Shown one piece after another: positions 7,767 through 15,528 of a stretch of DNA of 64,000 nucleotides. The translations under genes were made by a program, and so were the position numbers. The number at the start of each line of letters is the position of its first letter. The stretch's first letter is position 1. The notes under the pieces are model-generated. The model was not told the DNA's origin, did no database searches, and saw only the letters and a list, made by a program, of their open reading frames with translations. Source of the DNA: an uncultured Bacilli bacterium (GTDB lineage: Bacteria; Bacillota_I; Bacilli_A; RF39; UBA660). The stretch is taken from NCBI GenBank assembly GCA_947629655.1, contig CANREL010000006.1, forward strand, positions 20,820-84,819, given 5' to 3'.

Positions 7767-9612
7767 TAATTTTTGATTTTTCTCTTTCATCTATAACTTT
7801 AGAATCATCATCAATGTAATTCAAAGCGTCACTCTCTAAAGTTCTAAAATCAATTTTATTAATTGTTGTAAGAGGTAAATCATTTCTAATTATATACTTA
7901 TATGGGATGTTAAATTCTGGTAATTTTGCACTGATAATATCATCAATATGCTTTGAATCAAATTTAGAATCTGATTTAAGAACAATAAATGCTACAGGAA
8001 CACTTTTTTCATCCTTATTTGGCATAGAAACAATGGCACAATTAGATATTGACTCATCTGTTAGTATTAAATCTTCTACATTAGAAGGGAAAAGTTTATT
8101 ACCATTTCTAACAATCATCCTTTTCATTCTTCCTTCAACAAATACATTACCATTCTCAGTTATTGTACCTACATCACCAGTATGAACCCAGTATTTACCA
8201 TCATCATGCAATCTAATGACATCTTTCGTTGCTTCGTCGTTATTATAATATTTTAACATCATAGTTGGTGTAGATATACATATTTCACCTTTCTCTCCAT
8301 ATCTTAATTCTTTTCCAGTATCAGGATCAAATATAGAAATATTATTTTTTACATAAGGAATTCCAACACTACCAACAACTTGGCTTTCTTCACTTGAGTA
8401 GCAAGCAGCCGCAGATACTTCAGTCATACCATATCCTTGTATTACATTATATTTGCAATTATGATGATGAAAAAAATCGTTTACCTTTTCTTCTAATTCT
8501 ACAGATAATTTATCTCCACCAGAAATAGGTGACTTTAAGAAACTTAAATCTAAATTTTGAGTTAAATCACTATCAATGAAAAAATTCCATAAAATTGGCC
8601 CTGCTAAAACATGATTTGGTTTATGATCAACCATCAATTTTGGAAAATCTTTAGCATCAAAAGTTGGTATTAATGTAATATCACATCCTAAGAAAAGAGG
8701 ATCATGAATTGCATTTACTAAACAATAAGCAATAAATGGAGGAAGAAAGTTTAAAAAACTATCTCCTTTATCTATATTATAACCAGAAATAACTTGAGTA
8801 ACTGCCATTGTATTAAAATTATCATTTGTCAAAACAACACCTTTAGGATTTCCTGTAGTACCACCAGTATACAATATGGCTACTGGCTTGTTAGTATAAT
8901 ATTTATCGTCTTCAAAATATTTTACATTTTTTCCTTCTTTTAAAAACTTACTCCAATAAACAAAATCATTATCATTTTCTGCTTTAAAATTGTTTTTAAA
9001 CTTTGCAAGCATTCTTATTGGAAGTGGTAATGATTCTACTGGCGAAACAGATAAAATCTTTTTTACTTTTGTTTCTTTCTTTATTGAATCTAATATTGGA
9101 TTACACATATCCAATGAAACTACATATTTAGATTCAGTATTATTTAAAATATCCCTTATTTGTTCACGCTTTAATCTAGGATCAACAACATTTACAATAG
9201 CACCCAATCTATTCAATGCATAAAAACAATAAATAGCTTCTGGCGTATTAGGCATTAGCATTGTAACAATATCATTTGATTTAACTCCCATATTAACAAA
9301 TCCTTTTGCTGCCTTCTCAATACTATCAAACAATTCTCCATAAGTAATTTTATTATTAAAATATCTCAATGCTACTGAAGATAAATTTGACAAATTACTA
9401 TCGTGAATTAAATCATAAATACTCTTATTAGGAATATCATATGTAATCGCTTCTTCAGGATAATACTTTAGCCAAGGCTTATCCAAACTTGCATATCCTG
9501 TTGGTGGACCTTGTACTTTTCCTAAAGCCAAATCTCTTAAATACAAATCTCTTAATTTTTGCTCATTAATCGATAAATTTGCTACTTTCTTTCTATATTC
9601 TTCTAATTCCAT
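7756..9612 (-). CDS. AMP-forming acyl-CoA synthetase/ligase (ANL superfamily)
   Basis: A 618-residue cytosolic enzyme. It carries the AMP-binding signature YTGGTTGNPKGV, the motif QGYGMTE and the hinge region HTGDVG. Near the C-terminus TINKID supplies the probable catalytic lysine. ANL enzymes activate a carboxylic acid with ATP and usually transfer it to CoA. The size, the N-terminal extension of about 55 residues and the overall motif set resemble long- or medium-chain fatty acyl-CoA ligases, but the substrate cannot be read from sequence. It is monocistronic with its own promoter and a structured leader. Ribosome site GGGAGG is 6 bases upstream of ATG. Confidence 0.85.
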   Translation of the reverse strand: MELEEYRKKVANLSINEQKLRDLYLRDLALGKVQGPPTGYASLDKPWLKYYPEEAITYDIPNKSIYDLIHDSNLSNLSSVALRYFNNKITYGELFDSIEKAAKGFVNMGVKSNDIVTMLMPNTPEAIYCFYALNRLGAIVNVVDPRLKREQIRDILNNTESKYVVSLDMCNPILDSIKKETKVKKILSVSPVESLPLPIRMLAKFKNNFKAENDNDFVYWSKFLKEGKNVKYFEDDKYYTNKPVAILYTGGTTGNPKGVVLTNDNFNTMAVTQVISGYNIDKGDSFLNFLPPFIAYCLVNAIHDPLFLGCDITLIPTFDAKDFPKLMVDHKPNHVLAGPILWNFFIDSDLTQNLDLSFLKSPISGGDKLSVELEEKVNDFFHHHNCKYNVIQGYGMTEVSAAACYSSEESQVVGSVGIPYVKNNISIFDPDTGKELRYGEKGEICISTPTMMLKYYNNDEATKDVIRLHDDGKYWVHTGDVGTITENGNVFVEGRMKRMIVRNGNKLFPSNVEDLILTDESISNCAIVSMPNKDEKSVPVAFIVLKSDSKFDSKHIDDIISAKLPEFNIPYKYIIRNDLPLTTINKIDFRTLESDALNYIDDDSKVIDEREKSKIKKK

Positions 9613-9744
9613 ATTTTTCCTCCCAAAACCACGTCATTATGTTAATAAAAAATAGAAATAGTGTTGTTGCAGCAAAAAAATGTTTTTATAAGTGTTTGTT
9701 ATCATCATTAATCAAACTATTTCCCTTTTTTTCTTTTTAACCAT
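9613..9744 (-). promoter_or_regulatory. long structured 5' leader of the acyl-CoA synthetase-like gene
   Basis: About 130 transcribed bases separate the inferred promoter from the ATG. The minus strand shows GAAATAGT near the 5' end pairing with ACTATTTC about 70 bases later, and inside it GTTTG pairing with CAAAC. No T run follows, so it is not a terminator. I do not recognise a known riboswitch class. Confidence 0.35.
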
Positions 9745-9750
9745 ATCGCT

Positions 9751-9779
9751 AGTATACATTATTTTGTCAATTAATTCAA
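9751..9779 (-). promoter_or_regulatory. putative promoter of the acyl-CoA synthetase-like gene
   Basis: TTGAAT (9774-9779) and TATACT (9751-9756) on the minus strand, 17 bases apart. Confidence 0.55.
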
Positions 9780-9798
9780 TATAAACTTTATTTTCCAT

Positions 9799-9824
9799 AA
9801 AAAAACAGAGTTCAAGACTCTGTT
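9799..9824 (-). terminator. terminator of the ftsE-ftsX-hydrolase operon
   Basis: AACAGAGT-CTTGA-ACTCTGTT followed by a T run on the minus strand, just after the hydrolase stop. Confidence 0.9.
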
Positions 9825-9836
9825 AATTATTTATCT

Positions 9837-11048
9837 CTATCTAGTTGTCCATCTATTATATAGACCAGATGGAAACTTAATTAATCCTCTTGGTCCTTTA
9901 TAACCACTGTTGTACTGCTTTTTAGCAAAAGATACGTATTTACTCCAAGTACTACAATTCTTATCACTAAGATTATACAATCGACAAGGGAATATTTCCA
10001 AATGTAAATGTGGCCCAGTTGCATGACCAGTCATTCCCATATATCCAATCCATGTATTAGAAGTAACTTTCATACCTTCATAAATAGCTGGATTGTATTT
10101 ACTCATATGACAATAATTAGATGTATAATACTTTCCTGCTTTAGCATCATAGTGTTCAATAAGAACGACTAATGCACCATAAGTATCTTTATAAATAGAT
10201 GTAATTGTTCCACTCGCAACAGCATAGATTTTTGTACTATAAGGATTTTGTCCATACATACTATTTCCTATGTCAACTGCTCTATGTAAACTACCACTAC
10301 GTATTTTAAACTCACTAGTTATATAACCAGATGTCGTTGGTCTACGCCAAGTACCAGCACTTACAGTTGTAGCACAATCAACACCAATTACATCATTATC
10401 TTTACAACCTAAATCTTTATATGTTTTTATCTGATCTTTATATATCTTAATTTGTTTACTAATAGTTACTCCTGACTCTGATAATGAATCTTTATCTTCA
10501 TTCAAAGAACTGACTAAACTCTCTAATCTTTCTTGTTTACTCTTTAGTTCTTTTTCTTTTTGATTAATTTCTTTTTCTCGCTCTTGACTCTTTTTAATCA
10601 AACCAGTCAATTCGTCAATAACTTCATTATTATAATCTGTCATCTGTTCAACAACTGACATACGATATATTAAATCTGTTATATTTTCAGCTCCAAAAGC
10701 ATATTCCAAATATAGATTTTCACCACTAGATAATTGAGCATATTCAATCAATTTCTTTATTTGTAATTCTTTTTTATTTATTTCTTCTTTATAGAGAACG
10801 ACATCTTCCTGTAATTGACCAATCTCAGCAGCCATACTAATCATTTCTTTTTTTATGTTATTTATTTCATTATTAGTACTAGTTATTTCTGATTGAGTCT
10901 TATTTATCTCAGCTTGATTCTTTTCATAATCAGCTATGTATTGATCAACTTTCTTTTGATATTCAGCTAAAGTTACTCCTTTAGTTGGCATTGGTATAAA
11001 ACTTAAAAATATCGTAAAGATTAAAATTAAACTTATTAACTTTTTCAT
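9837..11048 (-). CDS. secreted M23 peptidoglycan hydrolase with coiled coil (FtsEX partner)
   Basis: A 403-residue exported protein. Residues 1-24 form a signal peptide. Residues about 25-215 are a long coiled coil rich in Lys, Glu and Gln. The C-terminal domain is a LytM/M23 zinc peptidase: HRAVDIG supplies the first His and Asp ligands and HLHLEI the HxH ligand. The gene lies 1 base after ftsX, the position of PcsB, CwlO or EnvC proteins in other bacteria. In those systems FtsEX uses ATP hydrolysis to move the coiled coil and switch on cell-wall cleavage at division. Here the catalytic residues are intact, so it should cut peptidoglycan itself rather than only activate amidases. Confidence 0.88.
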   Translation of the reverse strand: MKKLISLILIFTIFLSFIPMPTKGVTLAEYQKKVDQYIADYEKNQAEINKTQSEITSTNNEINNIKKEMISMAAEIGQLQEDVVLYKEEINKKELQIKKLIEYAQLSSGENLYLEYAFGAENITDLIYRMSVVEQMTDYNNEVIDELTGLIKKSQEREKEINQKEKELKSKQERLESLVSSLNEDKDSLSESGVTISKQIKIYKDQIKTYKDLGCKDNDVIGVDCATTVSAGTWRRPTTSGYITSEFKIRSGSLHRAVDIGNSMYGQNPYSTKIYAVASGTITSIYKDTYGALVVLIEHYDAKAGKYYTSNYCHMSKYNPAIYEGMKVTSNTWIGYMGMTGHATGPHLHLEIFPCRLYNLSDKNCSTWSKYVSFAKKQYNSGYKGPRGLIKFPSGLYNRWTTR

Positions 11049-11049
11049 A

Positions 11050-11952
11050 TTATACCTTTAAATACTTTCTAACAGCTCTACTACTACCAATCATACCAAC
11101 TACCATACCAATTCCTAAAATGATCAAGGACACTAAATATACAAAAGGTTGTGGTTTAATGAGTTTGATCAAAGATGAGAACAATACCCCATCAAAATAT
11201 GTATATAAATATGTATATCCATATATTACTATCAATATAGGAACAATAGATCCAATCATACCAATGACCATTCCTTCAATGACAAATGGATATTTTATTG
11301 AAAAGTTTGATGCTCCTACTAATCTCATTATAGATATTTCTCTCTTTCTTGAGAAAATAGTTAATTTAATAGTATTAACTATTAAGAATACATTGACTAA
11401 TATCAATGCTACAACGACTACAATAGTAACATTGCGCACTACTTTGAAAGCATCTAACATCTTTTCAACCATGCTTTCACCATAATTAACAGTATATACT
11501 AAATCGATTTTTTTAATCTTCTTAACAGTATCTTTAATTTCTTCTAGATTAGTCACTTTAATTAAAAAACTATCTTTTAATGGTGATTCATCTTCATCCC
11601 AATCTCCCATTATACTTTCAAAGACTTCAGATTCTTCCATGAACTCTTTCTTTTCCTGTTCCTTAGTCTTCAAAGTAATAGATTCAATATTTTCTATTTT
11701 CCTTAAATCAGCATCTATTTGTTCCAAATCCAAGTCAGATGCTTTTGAATCAATAAATACTACTATAGTTACATCTTTTTTTATATTTTCAGTAAAATTA
11801 TTAACATTCCATGAAGCAACTAAAGATATCGCTATAACTACTAAAGTAATACTTATACATGATACTGATGCTATTGATAAAGAAAAATTTCTAAAAACAC
11901 TTTTAAAGGCATCTCTAATACCTCTAGACAACATTCTAATTAGCTTCATCAT
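11050..11952 (-). CDS. ftsX: FtsX, cell division ABC permease-like protein
   Basis: About 300 residues with the FtsX topology: a basic N-terminal cytoplasmic stretch, one membrane helix (about 20-45), an extracellular loop of about 120 residues, then three more helices. It pairs with FtsE to relay ATP hydrolysis to an extracytoplasmic hydrolase. The start at 11952 (MMKLIRML) is preferred because AAAGGA lies upstream and the gene then overlaps the end of ftsE by 17 bases. An ATG at 11970 lacks a ribosome site. The hydrolase gene follows immediately. Confidence 0.92.
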   Translation of the reverse strand: MMKLIRMLSRGIRDAFKSVFRNFSLSIASVSCISITLVVIAISLVASWNVNNFTENIKKDVTIVVFIDSKASDLDLEQIDADLRKIENIESITLKTKEQEKKEFMEESEVFESIMGDWDEDESPLKDSFLIKVTNLEEIKDTVKKIKKIDLVYTVNYGESMVEKMLDAFKVVRNVTIVVVVALILVNVFLIVNTIKLTIFSRKREISIMRLVGASNFSIKYPFVIEGMVIGMIGSIVPILIVIYGYTYLYTYFDGVLFSSLIKLIKPQPFVYLVSLIILGIGMVVGMIGSSRAVRKYLKV

Positions 11953-12634
11953 AATATTTTCCTTTCTCATAGTCTTTAATTAAATTACCATCACTTAGAA
12001 CGATAACTCTCTTTTTCATCTTATTAACTATTTCTCTATCATGTGTAGCCATAATTATTGTTGTACCAATGGTTTTATTAATACTTTCCAATAACTTAAC
12101 AATTTCCATACTCATATCTGGATCCAAATTACCTGTAGGTTCATCACAAATTAAAAGTTTGGGATTATTTACAATAGCACGTGCTATCGCAACACGTTGT
12201 TGTTCTCCACCTGATAATTGATCAGGATAAGACCTCGTTTTTGATTTGAGACCAACGAGTTCGATTGCTTTTAAAGTCTTAACTCTTATCTCAGATTTTT
12301 TAGCACCTATACACTCAAGGGCAAAAGCCACATTTTCATATACAGTTAGCTTGGGTAGTAACCTATAATCTTGAAACACAATTCCAAGTTTACGGCGTAA
12401 CTTATAAACTTTACTATCACGTAATTTAGCAACGTTTAATCCACCCAAAATTATCTCACCCGTATTAGGTTTAATCTCTCTATACAACATCTTTATAAAA
12501 GTAGATTTTCCGCTTCCGCTCCCACCAATTACAAAGACAAAATCTCCTTTTTTAATTTTAATAGATAGATCGTGAATAGCATTAACTCCATTCTTATACC
12601 TAACATTAACATTACTTATACTAATTAATTCCAT
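11936..12634 (-). CDS. ftsE: FtsE, cell division ATP-binding protein
   Basis: A 232-residue ABC ATPase. Walker A is GGSGSGKST (near residue 36), the signature is LSGGEQQRVAIARA, and Walker B is LLICDEPTGNLD, where NLD is typical of FtsE. It forms a complex with FtsX at the division site. Ribosome site GGTGG precedes the ATG. Stop overlaps the ftsX start, indicating translational coupling. Confidence 0.95.
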   Translation of the reverse strand: MELISISNVNVRYKNGVNAIHDLSIKIKKGDFVFVIGGSGSGKSTFIKMLYREIKPNTGEIILGGLNVAKLRDSKVYKLRRKLGIVFQDYRLLPKLTVYENVAFALECIGAKKSEIRVKTLKAIELVGLKSKTRSYPDQLSGGEQQRVAIARAIVNNPKLLICDEPTGNLDPDMSMEIVKLLESINKTIGTTIIMATHDREIVNKMKKRVIVLSDGNLIKDYEKGKYYDEAN

Positions 12635-12682
12635 TTTTCACCACCTATATTCTATTTGTTTTCATTATAACACACCTAAAAA

Positions 12683-13540
12683 CTAAAATCCACCTTCTAA
12701 TTGATAGGAATCTGTTACCACAAAAAACACATCTTTATCTATTTTCTTAACGCCATCTACCAACTTGTAATAATCCCTAGTCGGAATTACTGTCATAATA
12801 GCTCTTCTCTCACCATTACCACTATTGTCATTGACATAGAAAATACTAGTACCATGTCCCAATTTTTTATTGATATATTCTTTTACTTTATCTTCTTTAG
12901 TAGTGATTATTAAAAACGACTTATTCGATGAAATACCTAATAAAATTCTATCAACGATTAAACTGCTTATGAATAATACTACTATTCCTAAAAGAGCAGA
13001 AGATAATCCAAAAACAAACACTCCACAAATGAGTATGAAAGCATTTATTACAAAATTGACTTTCGCAATAGGAAATTTAAATATTTTATTAATTATTTGA
13101 CTGATTTGAATAATGCCACCCTGACTAAATCCAATTTTACATATCGTTCCAAGAACTACTCCTGATATGATACCAGCAAATATTCCAACTAATAACTTAT
13201 CATCAGTTTGAAGATAACTAATAGTTGTTATTCCCGATGTAATTGATACAAAAAAAGGATAGATTAAAATTGCTACTATAGAACTGGATGACATTTCTAT
13301 TCCCAATATCAAAAAACTGAATATTAAAACAATTGCTGAAAAAATTAATATGAAAATTGCTGGATCAATTCCAAAAACTTCTTGAACAATAATGGAAAGT
13401 CCATTAGTACCACCAGATACTATATTATTTGGATTTAAAAATAAATTGTAACTTATTGCTGAAACAAACATCATAACTACTAAAGTAATATATCTTAAAA
13501 CATTTTTTAAAAAAGTCTTTTTCTCTTTTTTCTTTGACAT
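12683..13540 (-). CDS. YitT family membrane protein, second copy
   Basis: A 285-residue protein with five or six membrane helices (YitT/DUF161) and a soluble C-terminal DUF2179-type domain (about 205-285) ending in EGGF. Function of the family is not firmly known. The start at 13540 is set by GGGAGGA, which lies in the last codons of the upstream paralogue; the ATG follows that stop by one base. An ATG at 13564 has no ribosome site. Confidence 0.87.
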   Translation of the reverse strand: MSKKKEKKTFLKNVLRYITLVVMMFVSAISYNLFLNPNNIVSGGTNGLSIIVQEVFGIDPAIFILIFSAIVLIFSFLILGIEMSSSSIVAILIYPFFVSITSGITTISYLQTDDKLLVGIFAGIISGVVLGTICKIGFSQGGIIQISQIINKIFKFPIAKVNFVINAFILICGVFVFGLSSALLGIVVLFISSLIVDRILLGISSNKSFLIITTKEDKVKEYINKKLGHGTSIFYVNDNSGNGERRAIMTVIPTRDYYKLVDGVKKIDKDVFFVVTDSYQLEGGF

Positions 13541-13541
13541 A

Positions 13542-14375
13542 TTAAAATCCTCCCATAGTTTCATAAGTATTTGTTACTGATAGAAAACATTCATTATCAA
13601 TCTTCTTGATTTCATCATATACGATCTTATAATCTTTATTATGAACGACACAATATATTACATCTTTATTATCTTCAGTTATGAGTGATACATTTTTTAC
13701 AAAAGATAAACTATCTATATATTCTTTAACTAAATCAACATTTTTAGGCATTACTGATATCAATTTACAATCGGAAATACCAATGACAATTCTATCGCTG
13801 ACATTGCTCATTATATAGAGAATAATTAGAGAGTACATCAACTTTTGAAATCCAAAGGAAACAGCTCCAATCAAGATTATTATTCCTTCAACTATTACCA
13901 TTAATTGACCAGTGCTCTTTCGAATATATTTATCTAATATCCAATAAATTATTTCTGTTCCACCAGTTGATAATCCAACTTTATATACCATTCCCAATCC
14001 AACTCCAACTATGAATGCACAATAAATGCCAGATAGTAACAAAGACAAATTTAAATCAAAATATTGTGATATTGGTAAAGTTAACTTTATGAATAATGGT
14101 AATAGAATAGATGAAGCAACCGAACTGTACATGCGATCTTTGTCGCAAAAAATAAACCCAATAATCGTTAAAAATATCGAAAGGATTAAAACTGTTAAAG
14201 AGGTATCAAAAGAAAACAATTTATATAAAATTATTGATATTCCACTAACTCCTCCAACGACAAAATCATTAGGTACCATAAACATGTTAAACGCTAATGC
14301 ATAAAGGAAAAGTCCAATACATAAAAAACTGTATTTATGAATAAACTTAATTATTTTCTTTCGTCTAAACTTCAT
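13542..14375 (-). CDS. YitT family membrane protein, first copy
   Basis: A 277-residue paralogue of the next gene, with the same layout: multiple membrane helices, then a DUF2179 domain ending in TMGGF. Shared landmarks include FMVPNDFVVGGVSGIS here versus FLNPNNIVSGGTNGLS in the other. The start is one base after the prfB stop, so the two yitT genes are likely co-transcribed with prfB upstream and ftsE downstream. Tandem YitT pairs probably arose by duplication. Confidence 0.87.
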   Translation of the reverse strand: MKFRRKKIIKFIHKYSFLCIGLFLYALAFNMFMVPNDFVVGGVSGISIILYKLFSFDTSLTVLILSIFLTIIGFIFCDKDRMYSSVASSILLPLFIKLTLPISQYFDLNLSLLLSGIYCAFIVGVGLGMVYKVGLSTGGTEIIYWILDKYIRKSTGQLMVIVEGIIILIGAVSFGFQKLMYSLIILYIMSNVSDRIVIGISDCKLISVMPKNVDLVKEYIDSLSFVKNVSLITEDNKDVIYCVVHNKDYKIVYDEIKKIDNECFLSVTNTYETMGGF

Positions 14376-14376
14376 A

Positions 14377-15472
14377 TTATCTCCTCTTTAAATATGCATT
14401 TATGTACATATCGATATCTCCATCCAATATCTTATCAACATTACTACTTTCGACATTGGTACGATGATCTTTAATCATTGAATATGGATGAAGAACATAA
14501 CTTCTTATCTGTGAGCCAAATTCAATATTTTTTTGTTCACCTCTAACTTCCTGTAATTCATTATTCTGTTTTTCTATTTCTAATAACTTCAATTTACTCT
14601 TTAAAACCGTCATGGCTTCTTCTTTATTTTGAATTTGACTTCTTCCATTTTGACAAGTAACTACGATATTAGTAGGAATATGAGTAATTCTAACAGCACT
14701 ATCCGTAGTATTAACACCCTGTCCTCCATGACCACTTGATCGATACACATCTACTCTTATATCTTTTTCATCGATGACAATATCAATATTCTTCTTAATT
14801 TCTGGAATGACTTCAACTGATGCAAAAGAAGTATGCCTTTTATGATTAGTATCAAATGGTGATAATCTGACTAAGCGATGAACACCTTTTTCACCCTTTA
14901 GATAACCATAAGCATTTAATCCCTTAATACTCATCGTCACACTCTTTATTCCAGTTTCTTCACCAGCTAAATAATCAATGACTTCAACTTTATAATTATG
15001 TCTTTCACACCATCTCGTATACATTCTATAAAGCATATTAGCCCAATCACAAGCTTCCGTACCTCCAGCCCCAGAATGAACTTCTAAAATGCAATTAGAA
15101 TCATCATATTCTCCATCTAATAATAATTGAACTTCTAATTCATCAATCTTATCTGCATAGGAAGATATATCATTATTTAATAATTCTCTAATTTCTGAAT
15201 TATCTTCTTCTCTTAACATATCAACCATCTCTAATGATGAACAAACAGAATCTTTCAAAGCTTTTATTTCGGAAACTTTACTCTTTAAATCATTCAATTT
15301 AGATATAACTTCATCAGCATGATCTTTATCATTCCAAAAATCAACTTGATTCATCTCTTTTTCTAAAGATTTAATCTCATCATTTTTAGAATCTATGTCA
15401 AAGAGACCTCCATAAATCATTTATTTTATCTAAATAATTATTTAAACTTCTATTCATTTCATTTATATCCAT
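14377..15472 (-). CDS. prfB: peptide chain release factor 2 with programmed +1 frameshift
   Basis: RF2 recognises UAA and UGA stops. The gene is split into two frames. The first begins at ATG 15472 (MDINEMNRSL) and runs 24 codons to TCT CTT TGA. The second frame continues from GAC at 15399. Skipping base 15400 joins them into a 364-residue protein of normal RF2 length. The site has GGAGG (15407-15411) three bases before CTT TGA C, the classic RF2 autoregulatory frameshift. The SPF anticodon-like tripeptide is in RLSPFDTN and the catalytic GGQ in GHGGQGVN. When RF2 is scarce, the ribosome stalls at TGA and shifts to make more RF2. Confidence 0.95.
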
Positions 15473-15501
15473 ATAATCATCCCCATAATAATTATAACAT
15501 T

Positions 15502-15528
15502 AAAAAGAAACTATACCTTGATAGTTTC
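15502..15528 (-). terminator. terminator of the ClpC-like gene
   Basis: GAAACTAT-CAAGGT-ATAGTTTC followed by a T run on the minus strand. The arms overlap the last codons of the gene and the stop. Confidence 0.8.

Noticed and set aside
15400..15472. prfB looked like a broken gene with an in-frame TGA near its start.
   Set aside because: The Shine-Dalgarno-like GGAGG, three-base spacing and CTT TGA C are the known programmed frameshift, and the fused product has normal RF2 length.
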